In this document: piece after piece, positions 23,008 to 35,549 of the stretch
Position numbering within the stretch: the stretch's first letter is position 1
How the letters are laid out: every line of letters begins with the position of its first letter
NCBI GenBank assembly: GCA_021234155.1
Contig: JAJEKV010000030.1
Span: forward strand, 7,871,890 to 7,935,889
Direction: 5' to 3'
Source: Isoetes taiwanensis
Lineage: Eukaryota; Streptophyta; Lycopodiopsida; Isoetales; Isoetaceae
DNA: 64,000 nucleotides
Notes under the pieces: model-generated
Seen by the model: the letters and a program-made list of their open reading frames with translations, nothing else
The model's database searches: none
Told to the model about the DNA's origin: nothing
Position numbers and translations under genes: made by a program

Positions 23008-25611
23008 ATTTTGTATTTATTCTGATTTATGAAGGAAATTTTCTTTGATCTTGGCAATTTAAGCATGATTCAGAAGTGGAATGAAGCACATAGAATGGGA
23101 GTATACCATGGATGAAGGGCTTCTGGGCATGACTTAATTATTTACTAATTTGTTAGATTACTGTTTGCCCCTGTAGAGTGTAGAAGGAAAGCTATAAAAA
23201 GAAGAAGAAGTTGCTGGAGCAAAGCTCAAAAAAGCTGACTTCTATTTTCCGGACCCTAAAGTGAGTACCATAGGCTAATATAACAAGTGCCAATATTAGG
23301 CGCATATAGCATGTTCATGAAATATGCTTTTAAAAAGAGAGCAAAATGTTGGATGGTGGTCGCAGGGGGACCTTATCTGCTGATATGTGCTGCTCTACAG
23401 TTTTTTATGGAAGTGGTAATTCTCTTACAATACAGGATTTAAACTGAACTTATGTATTCGTGAACGTGTTATTAGATCTGAATTTATATTGATATACATT
23501 TGATTTCCAACAACAGATTGATTTCTAACACTAAGTTTACAGAAACAAAGGATAATCACGTATTGGGTAGTTTCCATTCTGCCATATTGTAGAGTGCCAT
23601 GTGTACAACATTCTTTGTTTCCATTCTGCCGTATTGTCCAATCTAGAGTGTCACGTGTACAACATTCTTTTCGGGAATTGTTCTCTTAGTTACATTCTTT
23701 AATATTATCTGCATTCTTGCTTTTTTTACTTGCATTCTTTATTTGCATTCTTTATTTGTTACTACATTCAACTTGCGGACAATTTTTTATTTTTTTGACT
23801 TCTAAAATGCGACACATTACAAAGAAATGTATTCAATATCGAGAATGTACTCAGATCACCAGAAACAAGTTCCAAAACACTAAAACAACTTCTTCAGATT
23901 CAACAATTCTTCCATGCAAAGGATTAAAGGCGTATTTCGCAATTCGCCATACTAATTCCGTTGTTGGTACTACAGGGCTTCAAGTTTCTGAAGCTTTTTC
24001 ATCAAAAGGAGCAACCATTATCTTTTTGAAACCACTTGTTACAAATACAGTGGGTTCTAGATCACCTGTTACAAAAACAGGGGGTTCTTCCATTTCTTGT
24101 CAGTTTTTTCAAAGCTAAAGAACAGGCATGCAAAGGCAGCAAAGCGATCCTGCATGCAAAGCAGCAAAATGGTCCTAAAACTCGAAAAAAACTCAAAACA
24201 TCTTCAATAAACATACCTTCAAGATAAGAAGTCATTCAAAGAGCTATTTCGCACCTCCAGATGCCGGATTTACCAAAATGTCTAATACAAGCCAAGAAAG
24301 CTCAAAAAACCCCTATTTATCACAATCTTTAGTCGTTCTTGCAAAATATAAGCAATTCTTTCACCGATCTTCAAAACATCACTCTATAAACATCCCTGAA
24401 GCTTGTTATGCACTAAGCCCCCTAGTGCTAACCAACACGCCGAAGGGTGGATCCTTCAAGAAAATCGTTATCCAATGGGTGGATCCTTCAAGAAAATCGT
24501 TATTCAATGGGCCCCAACCTTTCGAGGCTTTATCCCATACCCCATAGACCATATCAATTCCTCCCCAAGGCTTTATCCCATACCTCATAGACCATATTAA
24601 TTCCTCCCCTTCCTCGAGATGCTTGCCCTCAAGCATGTGGAATACACCAATGTTGCCATGAGGAATTGAACTCTGGCTCTGATACCAAATATTAACGTTC
24701 CTAACCGACATGCCCTTAACCAACTGGGCAATGGGGCCCATTATATAACGATTTCCTAAGGTTCTTAGATTAGCTTATGGTTTTCTAACATGTCCTATCT
24801 TATATTAGATAAAAACACCCCCCAATGGTCTAGCTAAGGATATTTGCTAACTTAACTTATTGTATATTCACTAAGATACTTGGGTCCAAGGGTTAACATA
24901 AACATTTACAGCTTTCTTTCTCATACTCTTGCTCCCGACAACCACTCCCCCGAGCACCACCATATCAAAGCTTCGAAACCGCCGAATCTGACCTAAAAAA
25001 CAAGAGCGCCATCATTCTCGTGATAAATCATAAAAACTTTAACCAATCCTCCAAAGATCATCCGAAAAAGATCCCTAAAGCTCCTATATCGAATTATCGA
25101 ACCTCAATCTAGCCTAAAAGACAACAGCGCCATCGTTTCGGCTAGGCATCATAGAAATGCCATAGCCGCAGCATTGAACCGTAGAAAGAGAAGGAAAAAT
25201 GGTAAGAAAAAGCATTTTATATGGCCACCTCAGCCGGACACGTCAGCTGCCACGTCAGAATAGAAACTACCCAAATCTTTACGTGAGATTCAACTATGGC
25301 ATTTGGATGAGATTCAACTACGGCATTTAGAACTTAACTTTTAATTACAAGCAAATAAAGTTTCGACATGTCTGAAAATTAAGAGGCTTGGCATATTCCA
25401 CTTTGCCTGGTCTTTATGTGCATATCTGTTGGAGGAAAGGTTAACATCCTTTTCTTAATGTGATTCTTTTTGTTAACCTTTCCTGGATGTGATTTTTTTT
25501 CAAAAGGACATGCATAAGCATGGAATCTCATGCGCAAACACTCTATTTTAATATAGAGACTTTTAGTGCCACGTCAATAAAAGACGCCCACTCTAATGGA
25601 ATCTCACCCTT
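23008..25611. other. repeat-containing stretch without a supportable gene
   Basis: This stretch holds a tandem duplication of TTTCCATTCTGCC…GTGTACAACATTC (23,571-23,670). It also holds a doubled GGGTGGATCCTTCAAGAAAA (about 24,446-24,505) and the SINE-like segment near 24,740. ORFs at 23,717-24,118 and 24,278-24,547 have low-complexity composition and no recognisable motif. Confidence 0.35.
24540..24745 (-). repeat. tRNA-derived SINE-like segment
   Basis: Read on the minus strand, TTGCCCAGTTGGTTAAGG resembles a pol III A box. About 40 bases later CAGAGTTCAATTCCTC resembles a B box. Tandem GGAATTGATATGGTCTAT-type units follow. The intervening TGGTATCAGAGC also matches a tRNA-Met primer-binding site, so an LTR element junction is the alternative. 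Confidence 0.4.
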
Positions 25612-25724
25612 TGTTTTTTTTGGGTTGCCCCTAGGGGGGCAAACCCTTGTTTATGTGGGTTTTTGGCATATCCTAGGTATATGCTAGAATATCCCTAGGA
25701 TATGCTGGTGACTGCTCCAAACCT
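25612..25724 (-). repeat. dispersed repeat R1, copy 5, reversed
   Basis: This copy begins TTGGGTTGCCCCTAGGGG and continues with GGCATATCCTAGGTATATGC and GACTGCTCCAAAC. It is the reverse orientation of copies 1-4. Confidence 0.75.
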
Positions 25725-25929
25725 CCTATTTCCTGTAAGCTCTCGGTCAGGTGGTAAAGAACTCCACGTTTCCTTTCTTGAAGCCAACCGGGTAACTGGA
25801 TCGATGCTGTGCGTCAGGGAGGTTGGGCTCCGCAGGGGAACTTTGCACTTTTGCAACTGGGATCCTAGTTGACTGGGCTTTTGAGCCAGGTTATAAAGCC
25901 TGACATCAGGTTAATTCAGTGGTGATTTC

Positions 25930-28680
25930 ACTTTGGTTTGCCCGAAGCTTTGTTCTCTGTCTTTATCAAGCATGAAGCCAACTAATTCCGGTAGGCAAAT
26001 CCATTGCCCACATCATGAAAAGGGGCAAAACTTTTCAGAGCACAGAAGTCCTTCGAATTTGGCAGTGCTGTCTATCAGTACTTCAGATTTGCACATGAAA
26101 TGGGTTTCTAAACTTCTTTTAAATGTATATTATTTTCGATGTGCAGTCTGAGTTTTATTGTCTTTGTTGCATTGCAATGAGGAACATCTGAGGAAGAAAG
26201 GAAGACAACATTGCATTATGTTGTTGTTGGTGAGGTATGGATTTCAGTGGAGACTTTTTTGTGGGCAAGATATTCTCTCTACAAGATCTGTATTGTTTGT
26301 TCAAGTGGGGCAAGTTCACAGATAGGCAGTTTTATCTAAATGAAGGTAAGCATTGTCTGGCCTTAACCCTGAAGCAGCTAAACCGTTACAGCTTGAAGTG
26401 TGCTTCCAAGCAGTGTCTTATATCGTATTTGTATTGTTAGCATTTAGGCTTTGAAGGTTGTGCAATGCAATTACTGAAATACGCTGTGTTTTTTTGAGTT
26501 GGAAATGTGCCTAATTGGGAGGGGCATTATGTTGACTCTGCCTAAAACTTGAGTTTGAATTTAAGATTTTGTCTTGGAGTTTCTAATTTGCTGACTCGAA
26601 GTGATAAGTTTCCATTCTTTCCTACATGGCCTGCCACAGACAACCTAGGATAGAAGCATATATGTTGCTAGGTGTTTCAGCATGCTGCACTCACTCAATT
26701 GATTTTATGACTTGAGCTTGCCGTGTAAACACGTGTACATGAGACTTAAAATGATAAAAAGAAACATGTCTCAATCTCTTATTACGTGTAAAACAATTTA
26801 GAAACCTTAAAGAGTTATAAGCTCATAAGACAGCTGGTATATTCTCTAGCTCTTTGCAATAACTGCCTTCAAATTCTCTACAATGTTCGTGAAGAACATT
26901 ACGGTCATCATGTGCATTCTCATCAATCCTTCTTTTTCTGATATTTGTTATTGATCATCAATTTTCATCATGTCACAGTGCAGACATTATGTTGGATTCT
27001 AACAAAAACTGTTTGTTGTCTCTCTAGACACTTGGATATTTGCTGCCAAAGGATGCCTTGCAATGGAAGCTAAAGTTACTTAAGTCGGGCCCGCTCTATG
27101 CTAACTCTCGCTTGGATGTTGTGAGAGCTCAAGTTCTCATCCTAGCCAGGTCAATGCAATTTTTGTAAAAACATCTAATCTTACATGAAGTATCTCATCT
27201 AAAGTGATAGATATTCTACTCCGTTTAACACTGATAGGATTTCCCTTGTTTCTAAACCTTTTTCACAAGTTGTTACCCTTTTCCCCACTCTTAGAAATGG
27301 ACAAAGAAATTTCATCAAGATTGAATGTACTAATTTTGCTTGCAAATATCTTTAGTGCAACTTTGTTGTTTTTGACATGATGTCAAAACTTACAGCGGGA
27401 AGGGCCAAATGTTGAACTTAAAAGGAGTTTACAGTTCTGCAGTACTATTTACCTGAACAAAGCATTACATTCCCTATGTCATAGTGTTTGCATTTTTCCG
27501 GAACTCCTATGCAAAGTCGTTTGACAGATCTATGCACTGCTGTATACAGCCACATGTGCGTATTTGTATTGTTGGCATTTAGGTTTAATGTGCTTAATTG
27601 GGAGGGGCATATGTTGACTCTGCCTAACACTTGAGTTTGAATTTAAGATTTTGTCTTGGAGTTCCTAGTTTGCTAATGCAAAGTGATAAGTTTCCATTCT
27701 TTCCTACATGGCCTGGCACAGACAGCCTAGCGTAGAGGGGTTTGCACATAAGCTTTACCAGCAACCCATGCTTTGAGAGCTTCAATCAATCTGTTTTCTT
27801 ACTGCAGGGATGATCTCAAGTAAAGTACATCGCATATCTTCTTTGGAGCTTCCTCCACGTAAGTCATGTGGAGTTAAATATGCTTTTGAATCTGCCCGCA
27901 ATCAATCCTTTGCATTTCTTGGAGCTCTTGCTTTCTCAAGACCGAAGCGATAAAGTTCCCATCTCAATGATGCCTTACACTTGACATTCTTAAGGGAATC
28001 CCTAAACCCGATGTTTCATGGAATTCTCCGATTGGTGGCTGTGGACAGGTAAATAAAGGCCTTAAAAAACTTAGAGAAATGCCAAATTCAAATACTGCCT
28101 TCATTACTGCCATTATTTCTAGCTATGAGACTTTGCAAGTATTGCAAAAGATGCCTTCACTGAGAACTATGGAGATTGTGGAAGGAAACTCGATGTGAGT
28201 GCTGGGTACTTTGGACTACATGATTGTTTTAATATATGTTTTGCGGGGTGTGTGCGCATTGCAAGTTGCTACAGAACATAGAATTTTTTTGTAAAGCTGC
28301 ATGCAAAGGAAAGGCATCATAGGTTTGATTCTACATCTCTGGAGTGCATCATGCAAGCAGTGAAGATGTTAATATTGACGTGAAAGCTATTCCCAGAACA
28401 TTTGAGGAAGGCCATGGCCCAGGATGTCTGGATAGGTGGGTTATAAAACATGACTGTCCATCTTTAATCTATAGCTCGGGGGCACTTGCTTTTCAAATGT
28501 GCAGACCTGTTGGAGCAGAATATAGACCTCCCATGCCGCCTCAAAATACTGTGCAGTTTGTATGTCTTTCTTTAACATATTATAGGGGCTTCTCAAATGC
28601 ATATTCAATATGTAATAACTATGTCATCTTTATGAAGCATGAAATAAAATTGAAACGATGTAGGTTATCCACCATATAGG
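25930..28680 (+). other. possible relic of an unidentified multi-exon gene
   Basis: Several short open stretches on the plus strand have plausible splice borders. The clearest is 27,031-27,149, reading LPKDALQWKLKLLKSGPLYA then NSRLDVVRAQVLILAR between CTAG and GTCAAT. Others are 26,205-26,345, 27,811-27,955 and 28,344-28,560. A passage around 26,440-26,650 (CTAATTGGGAGGGGCAT…) recurs at 27,590-27,730, showing an internal duplication of about 140 bp. I do not recognise the protein family, and frames differ between pieces, so I describe it without naming a function. Confidence 0.3.
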
Positions 28681-31678
28681 TGCTGTATTTATTGGCTATT
28701 ATCCATGGTTTGTGCACATTATATCTTTGAGGAAGAATATTATATCTTTGAGGAAGAATGGCACATCTGATTTAGTATAAGTGCTATAAAAAGTATGACG
28801 AATACTGCCAATATCACTATTTTTCCCAGATGGATTCATGTTCCCTCATCCATTTGGCGAGTTCCAGATTTGCTCCTCATTCTATGTTTGATAGTATATA
28901 CAATGGGTGATCTTATACTCAACAACAATCGTTACAAATTTATGGATAGTTGTAGAGTGTCTCATCACCCATGGATAGTTGTATAGGGTGTCTCTTGTTG
29001 TTGTTATCACCGAGTTGCTGCATATTGTGTATTTAAAATAAACAACTGCTATCTCTTTGTAGTTTTTCTAAAACCAAAGGGAGGACAGACAGAAGATCAA
29101 ATTCCTTGATGCAGGTAAATTGCATAAATGATTCATTATGATTGCATGCCTGCAAAAATTCTGCAGCACTGGTCAATAAAGTAACCTTAATGAGTAGGGA
29201 AACATACATTTTTTATTCCAAGAAAATAGAAATAGAACTATGATTTAAGCAACTTCGCTCCGGCCACAGAGGGTTGCAAAAAGCATATATTGCATTTTCA
29301 AAGTCTGCACCAGAAGAACTGCCTCTTCTATTGATTATTCTTTGGATGTATAAGATGTCTGTACAAGAACGGTATCATTTGGCCCTTTTTTGAAATGTAT
29401 AGTTTTTGAAATATACATCTTCAATTCTTTTCGTCTTTTCGTCTTGCAATGCATTAAGATGACCTGCACAGTTTGAGACGACGTTGTAAATTGTATCTTT
29501 TTGTTGTACTTAAGGTATGGGTGCACATGGGGAAACCACTGTGCATCTGATGTTAGTTGTTAGTGGTTGGCTTGTCGTTAGATGGTCGTGGGCGAACATC
29601 CAAAGAAGGTAAGCTAGGACTACTAAGAGCTTGCTGACCAGAGATGGCTTTGTTGATGGTATCCAGTTCCGGCAAGCTAGAAGCAAGGGAACTGGAGCTT
29701 CTTTACTCAAAAATAGTTGATCTGCTTCTGCCGCTTCCTTTTTTCCCTTTGCATTTTCTTCCTTTTTGCCATTCAATCCCTCATCCGCCTCTTGATCCTT
29801 CCGACAATCCGATTCCGGTGTTGGCATTAAAAGGATGTTAACAAGATGTTTCTGCTCAAGAAGTCCCTTTAATTGCAAAGCACATGCTTACAAAGAATCT
29901 CATCAAAGTAGATTGGAAGCCGAGTGTCTGGAAATATCTTCTGGCTTCGATCAAAGCTCGGCCATACTGGCTATGATTCTTTTTTGTGTCGGGCTCCTCT
30001 TGGTTCTTTTTGCTTAGGTTCTCTCTCTGTGATTTGTAGTTTGTGAGTAGTCTTTTGACTTGAATGGTCTTCATTATGTTCCTGGTAGTAGTGATATACC
30101 CAAAGGTATAATTATAACCATAGAATAATGAGCAGCTAGAATACTAAAACATTAATAGCCCGACAAGTCTTGGTAATGCATAGGTTTGCAGTGTGTGCCT
30201 CAATGTCGTGTTTGTTTTAAATGATTTCTTACGAAAAATTTTGGGTTGCCCCTAGGGGGCTAAACCCTTGCTCATTTGGGTTTTCAGCATATCCTAAGCA
30301 TATGCTGGATATTCTGATATGCTGTGGTCCTTGGTACTGTGGTTGTCAAACTGTTCCCTATTCCACATGTTACAATGGTGAGCATTCTCTGTCGTATTTT
30401 AGACCTATAGTAGCAGTTTATTTTTGTATGTCTTTTTCTCTTCTAGAGTGATCACAACTGATTTAGATTTTGGAAGTGTACATTCCAGTATAGTACTTGA
30501 AGAATATGCTATTATTCACAACATGAATGCCTAAGCTAAGCAAAATGCATTGGACTTCTATCATTACCAGCATAAAGTACTGACAGCTGCTTAAATGTGT
30601 GCCAATATTGGCTACTGTTCTTATTCTTAGCTTAAACGTTTTGGAACGTCCAATCTTATCATTCCTCGCCATATCTCATTTTAAAAAGTTTGGCATTCTC
30701 TAGTCTCATTATGTACATGGTTCTTGAAATAAACAAGATTGTTTGGAAGTATAATGTGTTTAACAAGTGTTGCCCTATGCAGGTTGCGCCGATTCCTCAG
30801 CCCAAAAAGCCCTTCGTATTTTTAAAATATTAAAAATGCCCTTAAATTTTAAATATTTTCCCAAATAGCCCCGTATATTTTATAGTTCTGAAATTCGTGT
30901 GTTCTTTATTTCACAGGTTGCTAAACTCTTTAGCTGCATTTTCGAAGATAAAGGTAGTTCATTGGCTACAGAGGATTTCGTTTCTAAATGTTCGGGGTTA
31001 TGGTTTTGAATTGATTGTCAAAATATGACTTTGAACTACAACTTAAGCCCCTTCACTCTCCGGCCATGAAGGGCAACCCTCCGTGCGCAGCACCTTGTTG
31101 TAAACTTAGTGTTATCTGTTTGCCATAGAGGCCGGGGGGCCTAAAATGGCTTGATCAATTAAATTAAATTAAAATTAAATTAAATCAACCCAAATCTTTA
31201 CGTAAGCAATTCTGCTGTGTTAGATGTGCCTCCACGCTGATGCACGACGGCACATCTTCCACAGCAAAATTGCAAGTAAAAAGCAATTTTTGTATATAGA
31301 AAACACATCATATTCATATATACATGCTTCAAAGTAGGCCATTGCATCTACTGCGGGGCACAAACAAACTAGCACCAGAGATGTATCAGCAAGGCAAATA
31401 GCCTTCCGCTAGGTTAGAATCAAATCAGAATCCAGTTACAGAAGAACCATCAAATATTTTGCGAATTTCTGAACAGGTTGTGTTGGATACAAGCCTGACC
31501 TATGTGCTCCAACATCTTACTCCATGCCAGATCTCACCTGCGCACTGCTAATCTATCTGCAAACGTCTACACAAATAAGTTGAATATTCTTCCACATTTA
31601 TTTATTCACATTGCACACTGCCATATAGGAAGAATACTTTTGCTTCTTGCATGAATTTTCTGCCCAAGCATTTGCTTG
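28681..31678. other. spacer without a supportable gene
   Basis: The minus-strand ORF at 29,510-29,878 (Lys/Glu-rich, KGKKEAAEADQLF) is the longest open stretch, but it has no known motif and no start context I trust. The sequence immediately left of the F-box gene (31,000-31,678) is probably its 3' untranslated and flanking region. Confidence 0.3.
30236..30335 (-). repeat. dispersed repeat R1, copy 6, reversed
   Basis: This copy begins TTTTGGGTTGCCCCTAGG and keeps TTTCAGCATATCCTAAGCAT, after which similarity fades. Confidence 0.7.
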
Positions 31679-32917
31679 TTATCTGATATGATGCAGCGTG
31701 GGCATGAAGGTCATGATTCGCCGACAAAACCCTTTGTAAGGGCCTTTAGGGAGCTGCTTCCATTGATTATTCTCCACATCAAACATATCACATTGTTCCA
31801 AAACTGAAAGTTCTTCACAGTCCAGCTCACCATAATCACCAGATTCTGTAAAATCGTGATCATAATTACAATTGTAAAAGTAAAACAAGTTCTGATCTTG
31901 AAAAATCCGATGGTTTACAACTTCAATGCATTTCCCCTCGTTCCAAGATGGGCTTGGAATAGACTTCAACAGAATCCAATTTGATACACTTATATCATAT
32001 GCCCACATGCACAATTGTTGCCTTGCATTAGATCCAATCATCACTAGCTTCCCATATAATTCAAATAAGTGAGGTCTCACTTCTACACAAGTCTCTTTAT
32101 CCATGGCATGAAACTGACCAGCCTTTCCATGGATTAAATCATACCATATGAGAACTGGATCTCGCATTGCCCTGTCATAGAATGCAAGGATATATGCAAT
32201 ACCCTGGATAACAACCGCTGCTCTGAAGCAGTGAAATTGAGAAGCATTTAATATGGGAAGTCGTATCCAAGATCTTGTTGCTGAATCAAAAACGCAGGGC
32301 ACAACTCTGGATGCTAGAACAAGAAAAAATCCCGAACCTTCTGGCTTTGGATATAAGCGAAGATGAACAACAGGCACTTCACCAAAAGAAGAATGGCAAA
32401 GCTCTGGGATATCCATCCACTCATTCAGCACAGGGTTACATATGATCAGTTCTAGTTTCTTACGGACATTCAGATGTTGAAAGCATATCAAACCTCCTGC
32501 CGAGGTCAGAGGCCCATAGGCACGGTTTCTGATTCTATGAGGAAATTTCCCTGGGATTAAAGGCCTAGAAAGGGGATGCCAACAATCCGCAAAGCGATCA
32601 TACAGAAAAACCTGCACTTCTAGCGCCAATTTCATTAAATAAACCCAGCAATTTGAGAACATATCGTGCATAATCATGCTAGGGAGTAGAGATGGTGGAG
32701 GCTTGGACCCTTTGAGCTCAAACAGAGCTAGGAAAGACGAAGCCGATGTTTTGCCACAATGCTCAATATAAGGGTTTGAAAGCAGGAAGGCACTCCATTT
32801 TCTACAAACAGACCTTAGACGTAGACGATCCAAGAGAGGCAAACGAGGAAGCACCTGGTAGAGAAGGAGCTCCGGCGGAAGGGCGCTCCATATTTGTGCC
32901 TCCATCTCAGGTTCCAT
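31679..32917 (-). CDS. F-box protein (412 aa), single exon
   Basis: The frame is intact over 412 codons. I chose the start at 32,917 (MEPEMEAQIWSALPPELL) because the 29 codons upstream in frame do not belong to an F-box protein and are followed by typical 5' leader. Residues 8-50 form the F-box (LPPELLLYQVLPRLPLLDRL, then RLRSVCRKWSAFL), which binds the SKP1 subunit of an SCF ubiquitin ligase. The C-terminal part resembles plant F-box/kelch-associated domains: GGLICF, ICNPVLNEWMDIPEL, SATRSWIRLPIL and AYDISVSNWI lie where beta-propeller strands are expected. The substrate is unknown. It is the only ordinary host gene in the window that appears undamaged, and it is flanked by repeats on both sides. 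Confidence 0.85.
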   Translation of the reverse strand: MEPEMEAQIWSALPPELLLYQVLPRLPLLDRLRLRSVCRKWSAFLLSNPYIEHCGKTSASSFLALFELKGSKPPPSLLPSMIMHDMFSNCWVYLMKLALEVQVFLYDRFADCWHPLSRPLIPGKFPHRIRNRAYGPLTSAGGLICFQHLNVRKKLELIICNPVLNEWMDIPELCHSSFGEVPVVHLRLYPKPEGSGFFLVLASRVVPCVFDSATRSWIRLPILNASQFHCFRAAVVIQGIAYILAFYDRAMRDPVLIWYDLIHGKAGQFHAMDKETCVEVRPHLFELYGKLVMIGSNARQQLCMWAYDISVSNWILLKSIPSPSWNEGKCIEVVNHRIFQDQNLFYFYNCNYDHDFTESGDYGELDCEELSVLEQCDMFDVENNQWKQLPKGPYKGFCRRIMTFMPTLHHIR

Positions 32918-33009
32918 GGAGGCTAAGATTAGAAGAGAAGATATAGATGCATACTTACCAAAACATACATGGAAAGACGTTGAACATAGACAAACTTTCA
33001 ACACATATA

Positions 33010-33030
33010 AATAGATAGATAGATAGTGTT
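33010..33030 (+). repeat. GATA tetranucleotide microsatellite
   Basis: AATAGATAGATAGATAGTG lies about 100 bases upstream of the F-box start codon. Similar GATA runs occur at 43,110 and 58,970. Confidence 0.85.
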
Positions 33031-33312
33031 TTTAGGTTCCCAAAATGTTGTTTGGGGGTCGTGTAACATAAGATTTTGCAAGGTTTAGCCATGTATTCGT
33101 ATCTAAAAATGGTATTTTGCTGACTCACAAATTTGGGTTTGGTTTGGCAATGGTCGAATAGGGTGCATTGGTTTTTTTTGGGGAAGGGGTAATTTTTAGA
33201 AGTGGAGTCGTGGCGATGGCTTGTGGCGGCTGTTTGGCGATGGCAGAGTTCAGGGGCCATAACCCAGTGGCAGCGGTTGAGGGCTCAGAGGCAGAAGCAG
33301 CCATGCGAAATC

Positions 33313-33660
33313 CGACAGGGCACAAACATCTTCGGCCAAAAGCATCTTCGACAGGGCAGAAACATCTTCGACAGACGAAAAGCATTTTCGGTGTGTGTTA
33401 TCTTCGTTTTTGCATCTTCGGTTTTTGCAGAGGTTCTCTTCGTTTTTGCAGAGGTTCTCATCTTCGGTTATCTTCGTTCTCATCTTCGTTTTTGCAGAGG
33501 TTTAGGTTAAATCCGATGTGCTTGCTTCGACAGGGCACAAACATCTTCGGCCAAAAGCATCTTCGACAGACCAAAAGCATCTTCGGTGTGTGTTTGTTTG
33601 TTCACAAATATTCTCATCTTCGTTTTTGCAGAGGTATAGGTTCAATCCGATGCTCTTGGA
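33313..33660 (+). repeat. direct repeat with CATCTTCG motifs
   Basis: CGACAGGGCACAAACATCTT followed by CGGCCAAAAGC starts at 33,318 and again at 33,528. Both copies run to TTTTTGCAGAGGT and AATCCGATG. The motif CATCTTCG recurs a dozen times inside. The ORFs across this region have the composition of the repeat and are not credible genes. Confidence 0.75.
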
Positions 33661-33732
33661 GGCATGCCAGCCTCAGGAAGAGCCCCTCTTCATGCAGAGT
33701 GTGCTTCTATTTGGCTTTAGCAGGTTATGTCT

Positions 33733-33800
33733 TATGGTTTAAGGCGCCTTTTTGGGCAGGGGGTTCAAATCCCCATGCTTTCTCTTCATGTTTTTGGACG
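33733..33800 (+). repeat. tRNA-Leu-like SINE head
   Basis: CTTATGGTTTAAGGCGCC resembles the A box of a tRNA-Leu, and GGGGGTTCAAATCCCC at 33,759-33,774 is a near-perfect B box. No CCA-ready acceptor stem is seen, so this is a SINE head rather than a tRNA gene. Confidence 0.5.
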
Positions 33801-34692
33801 CCCCTGTTCATGCAGTCGTCTGTATGCAGCAGAATGCAGTTCGGCCATGCATCCAGGAGGCCCTACTGTAAATTTCTTTGCAAGTGTGAGACTTGCACAG
33901 AATATTGCTTCATAGCAGCAATAATGCTTTCTCTTTGGAAAACAGGTGTATTTCTTTGTTACTGCTGTGTATGTACGCATTTGACTTCGATGGAATACTT
34001 TGTGATGCACCTTAGGGTGACGTGGAAATGGGGTTTTGACCCCATCTTGACTTGGGATGGACGATTGTGGTTGTTGGGTAAGGCATATCCTTGGGAATAT
34101 GCCTTGGTTGGATGGCTAGGATAGAGCGATTATAGGATAGAGCGATTATATGCATTAGATCCAAAAACATTCACATGGAAGATTCACATGGAAGGTTGAA
34201 TTAGGAAGGATAAGATAAGATAAGACGTGCAACCATGCTATCTCAGAGCATCTGAGATCGACATGAGCTGCTCGGATGTGTGCATATGCCGGACACTCAT
34301 GTAGAGCATGGTGTTCATCTTCTACTATCTGCATGTGAAGCATGGCGTGACAACTTACATCGCGGCTGCAATTTGCCTTCCAACTGCAACTCAGGGCTGT
34401 GAATCCGCTGATGGGTGCACGTGGGACGGCTATAAAAATTGTAGCTCAGCAAGATGCTTTGCAGCTGGTCACGCTTATATGCAGCTGTTGTTGTCTCTGA
34501 AAAATATATGTGAACACAGCATTAGGCCCAGATTCCACTACGATGGAAGATTGTAGGTGGATAAACTGCAAGTCCCTAAGTTTGGCATTCCATTACCGGC
34601 AGAAATTTTCTAATGTGGCACTCTAATTTCTAATTTAATTCCCGGGCAAGATCCCCTGGCCCACGACATTAAGAATCCTGGAGTTTGGCATT

Positions 34693-35166
34693 TTTTTTTT
34701 TGAAGAACTGTGTCATCAATATATTAAAAGAATGATAATGTTACAAAAGAGAACTGCCCCAAAGAGACAGCGATACCTCGACACTCCACAACAAACTCAA
34801 AAAAAAATTGCAACTCTACTGCTGTACAAACCGACCATCACCATCTACAACACCCAAGAAGTCCCGCCAAATGGCAAACTTCTGCTCTACTAATCCCGGA
34901 AACACCAGAAAGCTTTGAAATAGCTTGTACCTGAGTCGAGGAATCAGAGAGCCTGCAGGCTGCTGAATCCCCTGAAAAATCCACAACCGCCGCCGCTTTC
35001 AAATCAACCACACCAACCAAGCCACGCACAGATGCAAGGCTTGCTGCCGCAAGAGCGGCCAAACACCAGGATACACATGAAGCAGCAACTGCTGGCTAGT
35101 CAATCTCACATGAAATAGAGCCCTGACCCAATCCCAGGCAGCCTGCAAGTGAGGGCAAAGAGGGCT
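34693..35166 (-). mobile_element. 5'-truncated LINE copy with 16-bp target duplication
   Basis: CCTGGAGTTTGGCATT at 34,677-34,692 is repeated at 35,167-35,182. The insert begins with a T-run (the poly(A) of a minus-strand copy), followed by the complement of TAATATATTGATGACACAG. It reads leftward through a decayed C-terminal LINE segment (…LCPHLQAAWDWVRALFHV…). It was inserted into an older roughly 100-bp direct repeat (TTTGGCATTCCATTAC near 34,578 and 35,174). Confidence 0.8.
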
Positions 35167-35549
35167 CCTGGAGTTTGGCATTCCATTACTGACAAAAATG
35201 TTTTGATGTGGCACTTTAATTTCTAATTTAACTCCCGGGGCAAGATCTACCTTTTCTATTTCAGTTCTACGTTGCCTCTTCTAGCCAAACATGCACATTC
35301 TTAAAGTAGATGCCTGAAGCAGCGTCCCTCTTCGGTGATTCAAGCAATTGATTGAGCAACAGGTTCACAGCAATAGATTTGGCAGATTTGATTGACGGAT
35401 TTGGCAGATTTGTGCTGATTTGGGTGATGGATTTGGACGGCTTTGGGTGATGTCCTTACTTGTATATTGGTCTGTGAATACTCTACTCTACTAAGATTTC
35501 TTGATTTTCAAAGGGATGATCTCACAAAAAAGTACTACAGTGCAGTTCT

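Noticed and set aside
24669-24692. tRNA-Met primer-binding site (TGGTATCAGAGC on minus) marking an LTR
   Set aside because: No matching LTR pair was found and the site lies between A-box and B-box-like words, so a SINE head is the better reading. The LTR option remains open.
32918-33004. N-terminal extension of the F-box protein (MLKVCLCSTSF…)
   Set aside because: The F-box family begins close to the F-box. The extension is Cys-rich, reaches into the GATA repeat and shows no signal peptide consistent with the family.
33733-33800. Functional tRNA-Leu gene
   Set aside because: A and B boxes are good, but the acceptor stem does not pair and the anticodon arm is not recognisable.
33168-34124. 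318-codon plus-strand ORF
   Set aside because: Most of it is the CATCTTCG direct repeat, and the rest runs through a SINE-like head. Low-complexity residues and overlapping ORFs in other frames argue against a gene.
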